Origin: Cheilinus undulatus
Taxonomy: Eukaryota > Chordata > Actinopteri > Labriformes > Labridae
Reading direction: 5' to 3'
NCBI RefSeq assembly: GCF_018320785.1
Contig: NC_054877.1
Coordinates: forward strand, 34,370,151 to 34,434,150
Length of the DNA stretch: 64,000 nt
Under the pieces are notes generated by a model, which was given only the letters and a program-made list of their open reading frames with translations, had not been told where the DNA came from and made no database searches. Positions 50,811-61,563 of the stretch are shown piece after piece. The position numbers and the translations under genes are program-made. Positions within the stretch are counted from its first letter, which is position 1, and every line of letters begins with the position of its first letter.

Positions 50811-51404
50811 TTGAAACCAATTTGTTTTGATCTAGACAACTGGCTAAATGATTATTTGGAATTGGTAGCTATGGAGCAAGCAGCATCAGCTCTTGAAGAT
50901 TTGGGCAGGGATCAAGAAGTTAATTTGAGATTTTGTCAGCTGTGAAAAGAAAGCCTTGGCAAGTACTTAGATATCTGACTGAGGTATGAAGTAGAAATGA
51001 GAATTTCATTTTCATTATGGCTTGACCCCTTCCATGTTGATATTTTTGACCCAATGTTTATAGGTATGCGTACACTATGTTTATAAGATGAAATGCATAC
51101 ATGAAGACAGTTTTTGCTGTTGTTGTGTCTTTTGGATCCTTTATACTTATGCTTTGAAATGGGCACCAAACCTAGCACTAAAGAACTTTACCATCTGCCT
51201 TACGCACTTTAAATGAAATGGTCACAAAGCCATCCTCTGTATTGCTGTATGTGGGTCTTTGTATAATATTGTGCTGTTTATATTGTTTGGTCCTTGGGTG
51301 TTTTCTGATTTTATATATATGTTTTATTATGAACATGCTTTATGAATGCATGTTCATTACTGTACACTGATCCTTATAATAAGTAAATGAATAAGTAAAT
51401 AAAT

Positions 51405-52150
51405 AAATACTCTTTGCTTTTACTCAAGTAGATTTATAGACCAGTATCTTTGCTTGTACTGAAGTAAATTTTAACAAGAGTGGCTGTACTTTTACTTAAA
51501 GACCCTGTAAAGTGAAAATAGATTTGTATTTGTCTTTGTTGTATGACAAGTCGTTGTGTTATGAAACCCCAGGTCAAATTTCAGTCAAATAAAACATCTC
51601 TAAGTTTATAGAATTAAACTTTAAAATCGTGAAAAATGAGGCAGTAAAATCTGCTCTAGGGTGGTGTGGGCGTGTCAGTTGAATGAGCTGAAGCCACGCC
51701 CACTCAGGAGAAATACGATCCTCTCAGATTTAAAAAATGTTACAATCTGAATTGAGGAAAGCACTCGCACCATTAGCCTGCTCTTGACCTTTTGTTGACC
51801 TTAGAAGAAGAGACAAAGTGGTTTCTGGCTCAAACCTCTGTTATGATACTTTAAATGATCCATAGACCACTGTGGCTGATAGATTTACTTCACAATGAAC
51901 AAAAAAAACAGCATTAAACTGACTGTTAACTTTCAATAAAGGCAGTGACATCAGCTAACAACAGACTGCACTGAGATGAACTGCTCTGTGATTTTATATC
52001 CTGGTGTTAGAGGGGTGGGGTCATCCCCACTGTGGGCTCGTGACATCATGAGCCCATATTTTTATTAAAGAGAGAGGTGAAAAACGTTCTAACGGCCTAA
52101 TCCAAAATTCAGTCACACGTAGTTCTCAGTGTTTTCACTTTTCACACGTG
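51405..52150 (+). repeat. AAGTA-rich MITE piece plus dispersed repeat pair, copy 2
   Basis: 51405-51500 carries TTTTACTCAAGTAG and TACTTTTACTTAAAG words. From 51500 (GACCCTGTAAAGTGAAAATAG) the sequence parallels 42310-42830, ending near TTCAGTCACACGTAG. No coding frame. Confidence 0.6.
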
Positions 52151-53034
52151 TGGTCTTCAAGTGCAATAGCCGTGTACTTTTCCCACCTCTGGTGTTTCTG
52201 TTAAATTGATGGTTAAATTGTTTGAATTCCTCATTAGTTTTTCACACAGCTGTAGTTGGTTTAAACAATTTCAATAAAAATGTTTTAAAAGTTTTTGAAC
52301 AATGCCCCCCCCCCCCCCACTGGCAGTTTGTTGGAGCTGATCCTTCAACCAGCACATCAGAGACTAGCCTCTGTATGAGGGCTGCACTACCAGTACCCAG
52401 GCTGTGACTTTAAATGAGGCGGTTATACCTGCTGACTTCAAAATGTTGCAGACATATGTCTCCACCTACTGACATTTGTTTTTGTGTTTCATTTGAATTC
52501 ACAGTGAACTAGAATAAACCACACTGATTTTATTTACTTGACATAGGTATGAAGTTGAAAATATGTCTAAGTAAAATCAAGTAAACTAGTTCTTATGATA
52601 CTTATGACAGCCATTTTTTGAGTGGAGTTAAGTCCTGTCTCTCATGAAGCAGAAACTCAATCATAGTTTATGATCTTTAGGTGGCGTCTGTGCTGACCAG
52701 TCAGTTTGGAGGGGGTTCATGCCACCCCTCAGGTATAGGCTGAGTTGTGCTTATTTTTGCTGGAAGTCAATAAAAGAAAAGATTTGCATCATGAATAAAA
52801 AGAAGATTTGCATCACATTCAAATAACCACACCCCAATGTCGCTCAGTATTTAGTTTTGTTGTTGCTCAGCTTCAGTAAAGATGAAGATTAAAACCTTAG
52901 ACAGAACACAAAACAAGGACAAAATTTAACAATGCACTCACATATTTATTTCTATTAAAGCTGAATTCATCAGAGCATAAAAGGGTTTATAATTTGCATA
53001 ATCAATCAGAACAAGTTGGCGATAATACTTTACA
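52151..53034. other. Intergenic; poly-C tract
   Basis: A run of 15 C lies at about 52304-52318. No gene or transposon recognised. Confidence 0.5.
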
Positions 53035-53370
53035 ATAAAAATAATTTGTTTTATTATAAACCTCATAGGTGAGGGCTGTAGATAATCAAGAAATTATTAT
53101 GTGCACAATCTCTTCAGAGACTTCTTTAAAACCTTCATATAATTAAATAGATAAAGTATAATACAAACCACACATCCTCTGAGCTGTATCTGTCTACTGA
53201 ATCACACAGGTTGAGAAAAACTATTTCTGCTACACTTAGGAGCTGGATTGTCTGGTAGGAACTTGTTATCCACACTGAAATCAAAGCGTGCTACAGCAGA
53301 TCAGAGCTGGTGAGAAGGTTTTTGATATTTTTTGTCAGCCTTTGGTGAGAGGCTGTCAGTTTTAAAACAG
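53035..53370 (-). other. rgs21-like 3' UTR with poly(A) signal
   Basis: Minus-strand AATAAA at 53055-53050, about 320 nt past the stop codon; another candidate lies near 52945. Confidence 0.45.
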
Positions 53371-54447
53371 TCACCTTGAATCGCCTCGCCTCAGGAGTCC
53401 CTGATAGATGTCGGATTTTAGGAACCGCGGGTAGCAATCCCTGGCCATCAGACTGTAGATGAGCTTCTGCGCCGTATCAAACGAAGTCAGGGTCGGCTGG
53501 GAGATGTTCTTTGTTATGTTTTCTCTGGTACCGCAATCTATGTTGATCTGAAATCAAACAATACAGCCCAGGGGTGTCTTACGGCAACTCTTTTCATTAT
53601 CATTCACTATAATGTTGAGAGGGGAAAGAGCTGGTGTGCAGTTAAAAAGAAAGTTTGCAGTCTCATCTTCACAGATGGCTCAGCTTTATAGCTGCCACCC
53701 CTCGCTGTAGGCCTGCTAAATTCAGAATACAACCCCTTAAGGGCACTTTCTGAAATATATAGTGCAAAAAAACACCTTATTTTGTTTTTTTTTTTACCTG
53801 TTTGGGTGCTTCTGTTTGGACAAACTCTGAGTAGATCCTGTTGGCAGATGAGATCATCTCAGGGACCGTCTTGATTTTTTTGTACTCCTCACAGGCGAGC
53901 CAAAACAGGATGTTTTCCTCACTGTACTCAGACTTGAGGAACTCCCGGAAAGCTATCTGTCCGGCTGGGGATCAAACATGATTTCAGGCAGCTCAGAAGT
54001 GTATATACTGAGGAATAAATGTATGAATCATAGGATGCATCCCTCACCTTTACAGCTGAGAACTTTGTCCACAGACTCGCTCCAACTCTCAACATCCTCC
54101 AGTGGATCCTTGGGGAAGCAACACAATCTACCCTTGAAAAGAGCATAAAGATCTATCACTAGCCCAGTTACCTGTTAACTGCAGCAGCAAATTGCACTGT
54201 AAGGCCACATTAAGAATAAATCAAAGCATTTAAAATCCTTTAAAGCAGCGTTCTAATGCTGTATTTCCTTCATTGAGCACCTTACAGCAACCTTAAATCT
54301 CTACTATTCCCTTTAGATGCAAGGTGAGACTTACAGTGAGTGAAAACCTCCCAGGTATTTTCCACATGGCTGCTGTAAGCTGCTGCCTGATGAAAAATGG
54401 TAAAGGACCAGTAATCACTAATATGCAGTAACTCACTTTATCGCCAT
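53371..54447 (-). CDS. rgs21: rgs21-like R4 regulator of G-protein signalling, complete, 4 exons
   Basis: Small R4 RGS protein, nearly a bare RGS box, acting as GTPase activator for G-alpha. Exons: 54447-54437 (11 nt: Met-Ala-Ile plus two bases of a Lys codon), 54127-54048 (80), 53964-53798 (167), 53547-53371 (177); 435 nt, 144 aa (human RGS21 152). Donor GTGAGT after the tiny exon and acceptor GGGTAG before exon 2 give matching phase. The start MAIKLCCF parallels human MPVKCCF, which decided the model. Further motifs: [81 protein letters not shown]. The AQKLIY-LMA wording is most like RGS21. Position beyond the rgs13-like gene also fits RGS21. The 11-nt exon is the least certain part; RGS18 is the main alternative. 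Confidence 0.88.
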
Positions 54448-56384
54448 CTCCTCGTCCTCTACGAAGGGAGACAGAGATAAGATCCTGCCAGACTGAAGAT
54501 GGGAGCCGTGATTGTTTGGAAACGAGGGAGTCAAGTGACTGAACAAATCTAAATGACCCCCACCCAACATGCATGGAATATATGGAAATCTGTATGCAAA
54601 GTGTGGATGTTGGGAGAGACGGGGCATCCTTCCTCGTTTGTGGCACCTTGAGGAGACGAGAGAGCCGGGCTGTGATTGAAGCTGACTGCACCTGTGGTCC
54701 AAAACAATCATTAACATAGAGGTGACAATTTGAGGGTGACAGAAAATTTACATAGTCTGAAACAAAATCTATTCTGAGCTGAATAGAGAGGATTCAACTG
54801 TATAAATCAGACATTATTAAAAATAGATTTTCTAGTTACTCATATGGAGCTGTAGAGGGCAGTTTTCCTCAGTATAATGACAAACATGGTGACATAATGG
54901 CTTTTTGTGGTAGAACACAACATATCAAAGTCATAATGAGATTTAACTACGGCAATGGTCAGGAAGCACTGGGAAAGATCCCAACCATAAACAAATAGCC
55001 ATAAACAAATTCACTATTAAGGAAAAGCCTCGTCATTCTACCATTTGCATATCTGCAGAGTGCTTTATTCATTGAGGTGACAAAAAGAATGAACAAGCAC
55101 TGATTTATCAATGTACCTTATATTCTACTTGATGGTGATGAAGAAACTTAAAGCTCCTGTAAGGAGTTTTTACCAAGTTGTGAAACACACTGAAATGAAT
55201 ACCGAGGCCTATTTGTGAACTCTGAAAACAAAGGAGACCATCAGGAAACAGGCTGGCTATTTCTATTCAGTTATTTTTAATGTCAGCGAGAGCTGTCGGG
55301 GGGTAGGTGTCTGAGTTAAGAACTCCTTGATGCCAAAACAACCCTTTTCTTTATATTTCCACAGAAAAGATTCTTAAGAGGGGTCAAATGATATTGGTTT
55401 CTCAGTGCTTACATGGACACTGATTTTTCGTAGTTCATGACAATGATAACCAAGATTTGGAACTGGTGCATTTTTTATTACGTAAAATGGGGCAGGAATA
55501 AAATTACATGACAAAAACTAGAAAAGCACTCAGAGAGTGCAGACCTCCGCCATTAGCCCTATCTCCCAATCCTTCATAGAGGGAAATTTTGACTTCAGAA
55601 ATGATCCACTACAAGTTACATTTATCAATTTGTTTCCCACACTTTTACAGAAGGCTTTAAATGTCAAGTTAAAAGACAACCTTTATTTTGTGGCTGTTTA
55701 TTTCTATGGCTTGTGCGCAAGAAAGAACATGCAAGATTAATATCACTGATTCTTGAGTAAAGGGACAAAACATGTTACAAACTTGAATTTGTACTTTTGT
55801 TTTACTAAAATAATTCGAAGTCGATCTTAAACCAAGATCCCCGTACACAGTCCAGGTTGTCAGGAGCGAAGTTAAACAAAGTGAAATCATGTGAAAATGA
55901 TTTAAGAGCGAGGAACGTGCATCTGTAGCTTCTTCATCCGACTCACTGACCTGTGGCTTGTGCCCTTAATTGTGACGTTATAATGATACAGTGATGAGCT
56001 TTACAGTCAGGAGTCACTGCACTGTTTTATTTTGAAATTGACCAGATTCTCTGTGCATTCTTGATCCTGTTTTTACTCTACATGGATTGGCATGTTGGCA
56101 CTGTATGTGTTTGTGAAACACTAATTCTATAAGAATTAAATGTGGAATTTTTTTTCCATTCTTGCATATTGTAAATCATCAACAATAAAACATTTCTATT
56201 TTCATATTTTGCATCCTAATGCACCATATAAAAGAGACAAGGCTGGACTGCATACAGGTCAGTCTTGTACCCACACTTTTTCACGGTGAAGCCATGCTGT
56301 TGTAACTCACAGCAACATCTGCCAATATTGCCACTTAAACAGTGTCCAAATGGGTTTACACCACAGAGGGCGGGTTAGACTCCT
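54448..56384. other. Upstream of rgs21-like; mostly unrecognised
   Basis: No clear TATA box. At about 55517-55572 lies a short copy of the retroelement-like repeat of 5325-5585 (ACTAGAAAAGCACTCAGAG). No RGS18 exon was found. Confidence 0.5.
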
Positions 56385-57240
56385 TTTGCAGAGTTAGTAC
56401 CCTAACACTAGTGAAATGTCATTATTGACTTTTTGAACGTTGATCCTTCCTAACACTAACCATTGTGAGTTCAGCTCAACACTTCTATTAGCATTAGAGT
56501 TTTACTCCCTCAGTGGATCCTTTTAAAACTATTAAAGTGTTGTCCTCATATTAACACTGTAGGTTATAAAAATGTATGTAATTAATCACTAAGAAATAAA
56601 GACATTTCTCAAATAAAGATTTTAACACGACATCCTGTTATTTCCTTTCACTTTACATATAAGTTTGAAGTTCTTAAAGTTTTAATTATTGACCCATTGG
56701 AATGCACTTTTCAAAATTGATAAAGATTACCCCCTTGTAATGCTCACCTGTGGCAAAGTCAGGTGTTTTCAGGTGAGGATGGAGCAAAGAGACAAATGCA
56801 GGGTTGGGAAACACCCTATGATGATAATCAACATACCAACCATTCCTAAAGACCACCTCTTGCCAGAAGCTGGAAGTCAGTAACCTGGTGGATAATTTCC
56901 TTCATGGTGCAGAAGTGTCTAACATCAAAAACAATAATCCACACATGAAAGGAATCAAAGAATCACATCAGGCAACATCTTAACAAATCCAAGTGCATCT
57001 GAACACATAAATACATCTAAACACATCTTAACACTTGCCCAAATGCATGATGGTAAAATTCAGGATTTGAAATGCCAGAGGGCAGAGCTTAGATCAATCA
57101 ACTCTCTACTGAGTTGGACCATGCATCATGTTACTTCAGCACTGAAGGCCTTTTCACTCAGAATGGAGTTAAAAGTTACACTTTGGGAGTTAAAATCAAC
57201 TCAGATCTGTTTAACACTGAGAATTCAGCACTCCAGCTTT
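56385..57240 (+). repeat. Dispersed repeat, copy 2 (longer)
   Basis: Contains the blocks shared with 15690-16075 in its second half (56905-57240) and, before them, several TAACACT words (56395-56560). Probably a non-autonomous transposon; no coding frame. Confidence 0.5.
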
Positions 57241-57446
57241 TGTTGTGCGTGTGTAGAGTGTGGCTTGGCACTGTCTTGCTGAAATAAGCAGGGGTGTTGC
57301 TGAAAAGATGTCAAGAAAGAAACATGCTGCTCCAACACTAGTATGTACTGTACCACTTTAATGGTGCCTTCAGAGATGTGCAAGTGACCCATGCCATGGG
57401 CACTAATACACCCCAACACCATCACAGATGTTGACTTTTGAACTCT
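57225..57446 (-). mobile_element. Tc1-like transposase fragment
   Basis: Minus strand reads STSVMVLGCISAHGMGHLHI, SEGTIKVVQYILVLEQH and CLFQQDSAKPHSTHAQQ: the second catalytic region of a Tc1-type transposase (FQQD-x-AKPH). Bounded on one side by the SINE at 57457. No ends visible. Confidence 0.7.
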
Positions 57447-57456
57447 GTTCTCATTT

Positions 57457-57645
57457 GGGGGGCACTGATGGTTGAGTGGTTTAAGGCACACACCATGTAC
57501 GTGGGCGGCCTGGGTTCGAGTCCGGCCTGTGGCCCTTAGCCACATGTCTCACCCCTACTCTCATCCCTGTCTCAGAGTCTATCCACTGTCCTCCTCTATC
57601 CAATAAAGGCACGAAAACGCCCCAAAAAATAAATAAAAAAATAAC
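57457..57645 (+). mobile_element. tRNA-derived SINE
   Basis: The head looks like a class II tRNA with A box TGGTTGAGTGG at 57469-57479 and perfect B box GGTTCGAGTCC at 57513-57523. An unrelated body follows, ending AAAACGCCCC and an A-rich AAATAAATAAA tail. It sits directly against the Tc1 fragment, suggesting insertion into it. It is not a tRNA gene: the acceptor stem does not pair and the tail is SINE-like. Confidence 0.75.
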
Positions 57646-57689
57646 AATCTCTGTGCCCCTTTCCTCTTTTAGCCCTGGGGACTAAACAG

Positions 57690-58210
57690 CTAACTTTGCA
57701 AAGCAGACGGATACGCCCGTTTCCATGTTTCTCATTGGCGAATCCATCTTGCAAAGCTCCCATCTGAACCGTTTGGGCCCGGTAAGAAAGTGACAGGACC
57801 AATCAGCCACGAGGGGCAGTACTTTCGGGCGCGGCGGTGTCATGAGGTATGGAAGCAGCAACAAGAGACCGGTGCAATTTTTATCAGAACTTGGCAACAT
57901 TTCTTCATTAAAAGAAGAACAAAGAACAGCATTGAGTTGTTTTCTTTTCAAAAACAACAAAAGTCATGTACTGACACGTCTATAGTCGCCATGGATCATA
58001 GAGTTTACTCCTCCGTAGGGGCGCAGCTCTTTAGTGGCTACTTCACGTGTTTTGTTGCTCTGATTGGCCAGTAGAGATTTGTGACAGACAGAATGTTCAT
58101 CCAATCCCCCTCTGAGTTTTTTTTCAAAGGCTCTGCCCTTTCTGAAACGCTGTCTATAAGTGGTTTTCCAGATGGATGTGTGGAACAAATCCATCTGGTG
58201 CGCCAGGTTA
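57690..58210 (+). mobile_element. Helicase-fragment repeat, copy E (full length, with target duplication)
   Basis: 521 bp, flanked by the 8-bp direct repeat CTAAACAG (57682-57689 and 58211-58218), as hAT elements make. Ends CTAACTTTGCAAAGCAGACG and, inverted, TAACCTGGCGCACCAGATGG. The frame inside reads FLSELGNISSLKEEQRTALS and CFLFKNNKSHVLTRL before a stop. Then come GTGTTTTGTTGCTCTGATTG, CATCCAATCCCCCTCTGAG and a terminal ATCCATCTGGTGCGCCAGG. No transposase. Confidence 0.75.
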
Positions 58211-58379
58211 CTAAACAGACAATATTTCCACACAAAAAACAAACAAAACAAATTGAAATGTGGAAACTCTTCTTCACTTTAGGTGAGTTCATTGATGAGT
58301 TCAGGCCTGGAGATGTTGCCAGCGCTTGGATGTTGTTGATTTTTGGCTTTGGCTTTGCATGATGGAGTCTTAACTTACA

Positions 58380-58990
58380 TTTGTAGGTGCAATGATGAAC
58401 TGTACTGACTGACAGTGGTTTTCTGAAGTGTTCCAAATCCCATGTTATAATATCCATTACAGAATGATACCTGTTCTTAATATACTGCTACCTGAGGGAT
58501 CAAAGGTCACCACATTCTATGTTAGTTTTTTGGCCTTGCACCTTACAAGCAGAGGTTTCTCCACGTTCTTTGAATCTCATGATGACATCCTAGATTATAG
58601 ATTATGAAATCTTGCGTTTGCATGTCAAGGAACAGTGTTCATAGACGGTTGGACTATTTGCACACGTAGTCATTCAAAGTGAGGAACCTAAGGCCATCCT
58701 TGATTGTGAATGACTGAGCCTTTCAGGAGTGCTCCTTTTATACTCAATCATGGTACTATTGCCTGTTACCAATCAACCTACTCACCTGTGGAATAATCCA
58801 GATGTTTTTTAACATTCCACAACCTTCACGGTCTTTTCTTGCCCCTGTCCCAACTTTTTGTCACATGTTGCAGTCATCAAATCAAAACTGTCAGTATACT
58901 TCTAAAAAGTACTCTTTTTTTAAGTGGAGCATTAAATGTCTTGTCTTTGAACTTTTATGGGATTAGGGTTTCCTAGACTAATGCTACATA
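58380..58990. mobile_element. Fish DNA transposon remnant
   Basis: Ordered blocks (CTGAGGGATCAAAGGTCAC, TTGGCCTTGCACCTTAC, GTGAATGACTGAGCCTTTCA, GCCCCTGTCCCAACTTTTTG) that I recognise from a very common teleost DNA transposon; strongly decayed. Superfamily not assigned. Confidence 0.45.
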
Positions 58991-60239
58991 GATGTTCAGT
59001 TTTTACTTGGAAATAAACTCAAATCAGAGGCATACTCTAGTCTCCCAAAGAACATTTTCTCAAAAGTTCTAAAAGAATTTACATACTGTTTGATATTGTG
59101 TTCTTGGAATTTGAAACAGATCAAACAAAGCTATTTTTGACTTGTTATAGCACAGCAACTGCAGGGAATAGCATCACTCAGTCACGTGAGCATGAGCTAT
59201 ATGTGGAGAACTTTCTTCCGCTCCTTTGCATCTCTGGCTTGTATGCGGGTCATGTCAAACAGTGAATCCTGATGCGTATATCATAATCAGTATTTCTGGT
59301 GCGTTTTAACCTGTCTTGACCTTCCTGACCACCAGTGGAGATGCACTGGTCTCAAAACAAACCAAGAATGTAAATCACAGCAGGTGATGGAAAACACCCA
59401 GGCTGCCCTTATTTGCATGTGTGCAGACACACCAGGTCCAGGAATTTGTTTTTCAAAGAAGGCACGTTCAGGAAATCTACACAGACGGCACTGAGGAGTG
59501 TTGTCTTTGAGTGTTCAAGACGCTTTGTATTCTTGGGATTAAACTTTCCCTGAGCAGTTCTAGTAAAGCACAAAGGCACTCTGTAGTACCTAGGAGAGCA
59601 TTAGTTTTCATACTCACATCTACAATTAAATGGGCTGTCTCTTAACTCCTGATACAGTTTCACTCTTCGAATGTGGTTGAATACAAAGTTGTAGTTTCAC
59701 CCAGCATGCACAGGGTGGCACTCTAGTCCTCCCTAGTCCTCTTACTTTTATTTTACTGTGTGTCCACTTTTCTCTGTAAATGATAGCATTGAGTGTGCGT
59801 TTCCTTTCGCTGTATTTCAGTGTAATCATTTGTACGTGGCTCTTAAGACCAGAACAGCAGTCTGGGGTTTTCTTAAGTCAGACAATATATCTTTAAACCT
59901 ATTGAAGGCCCCTATGATGAGTTTTTTTACATGGTTATGTAATTGATGTATATGCCTCGTTATGACTTACTAAAGCAAACAAGACTTTTAGCAACATGGC
60001 TGGTTATTTTTGTTATGTCTTCTGAAATGCTTGGTATTTTTGCCAGGTAGTCAGATAAGACTGACAGACATTTTTCCACAGCACTTGAGTGATCCAAATA
60101 AAAGCAGAATGATTTTTTTTTTCCCAGCAAACATGACCTATGCTTGCACAGGATGGTACAACAGAGTCAAGATGAACCGCTCTGACCAAAAAGGGTGTCA
60201 GAGTTGGCACAATCTTAAAGTTCTTTGACAGAAAGTTGA
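58991..60239. other. No recognisable gene
   Basis: AT-rich intergenic sequence. The reading frames here show no family resemblance. Confidence 0.45.
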
Positions 60240-60345
60240 AAGTAAACTTCAAACCCTTGAAAAGTTTCCTTATAACTTTCCTTCCCTCATCTGTCTTCCC
60301 TTAAGAAAATGGGCTATGAGTGGGAGTTAGGGCAACCAGCCTCTC

Positions 60346-61069
60346 TGGCTGCAGACCGTACCTCTCTGTCAGGCCCTCTCGCAGACCGTTCACGTGAGAT
60401 GCCGTCGCTGTCAGAATGGAAATGCCATATTTGTTTGTACAATATATTTCAAGGTTTAGATCAAAAAAGAAAAAAAATCAATTATATTCCGATACAAAAT
60501 CTGGCAGTTTGTGAAAAAAAGACATGGCCAACATAACAGACTAAGCAACATTTGAAAAAATTTAAAAAATACAAAAAGATTAGAGGTCTAAGTCTAAGAG
60601 AATCATGACTATTGCTAGCTACATAGCTACACAAGCCAATGCAGCCAAGTTAGCTTTAGCAACAGGAGCTTTAGCAAATGTAGCTAAAGCTAACATACAT
60701 AACATGTAACATGCTATGTACATTAAATTGCTGCTTTGTGAGCTTAGCTTAAGCTATGTTAGCTATGTAGCTTACCCAGCTAACAGAGCTACATAAGCCA
60801 GGTTTGCTGCATTTGAAAATTTTCATGAGCTTTTTTCCTGTAAGCAGACTGTTTACTCGGCTTCATAAAGCATTTTCTAAGTAGGTTTTGCAGGTCAGCT
60901 TTTTGATTTTTAATTTTTACCATCAACTTAACCCTTACTCTGACCCCAAAATGAAGTTTAATCATATTGTATTTCAAAGGTTTAAGCATCCATTTCTGTT
61001 CTGACAGAGACGTAGTCTAAGATAAACGGTCTATCGGAGTGGCTGTCAGAGATGCAGGGTATGCAGCCA
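60346..61069. mobile_element. Long-TIR non-autonomous element, copy 2
   Basis: Inverted ends of about 80 bp: TGGCTGCAGACCGTACCTCT versus, inverted, TGGCTGCATACCCTGCATCT, both continuing through AGACCGTT and CTGTCAGAA. The interior is rich in TAGCTACATAGCTA-type words. It lies in inverted orientation relative to the copy at 32741-33766 and splits the tandem array. No coding frame. Confidence 0.7.
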
Positions 61070-61333
61070 TGGGCTACTTGGGCTACTTTGAGGAGTCAAG
61101 GAATAAAGTCCATGCCTGCAGGGCTAGGCTGTGGCCAAAATGGGCTTCTTACCCTGTGTCTGTCCTCCCCTTTCTCATTTTTAAAACTCTTCTCTTCTCT
61201 TCTCTTCTCTTCTCTTCTCAAGGAGTTAGGGCCTTAATTTGCAAGGGTGAGTTTTGCCTAAACAGGCTTCTCGCCTTGTCTCTAACTTCTCTTCTGTTTT
61301 TTGGTTTTCTTTCTGTATATATATATATATATA

Positions 61334-61474
61334 CAGTGCTTAACAAATTTATTAGACCACCACCCAAAGTAAGGTTTATGCCACAGCTGCCCAAAATTAA
61401 CAACACTGGTAAAAATTGGTGAATTGGAGTCTGGATGGTCATTGAGATAGGTGGTCTTATAAATTTGTTAAGCA

Positions 61475-61477
<3 letters not shown>
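61334..61477. mobile_element. 144-bp Tc1-derived MITE in a TA repeat
   Basis: Nearly perfect inverted ends: CAGTGCTTAACAAATTTATT and, inverted, CAGTGCTTAACAAATTTATA, followed by AGACCACC on both sides. Flanked by TA, the Tc1 target. The left end is shared with the Tc1 piece at 19594. It sits inside (TA)n (61314-61333 and 61478-61528), followed by poly-T (61535-61558). Confidence 0.85.

Positions 61478-61563
<86 letters not shown>

Noticed and set aside
53928-54146. 72-codon minus-strand frame across rgs21-like exons
   Set aside because: Wrong frame; the correct one is fixed by the RGS box and splice phases.
57457-57530. Possible true tRNA gene
   Set aside because: Boxes are good, but the acceptor stem does not pair and an unrelated body with A-rich tail follows; it is a SINE.
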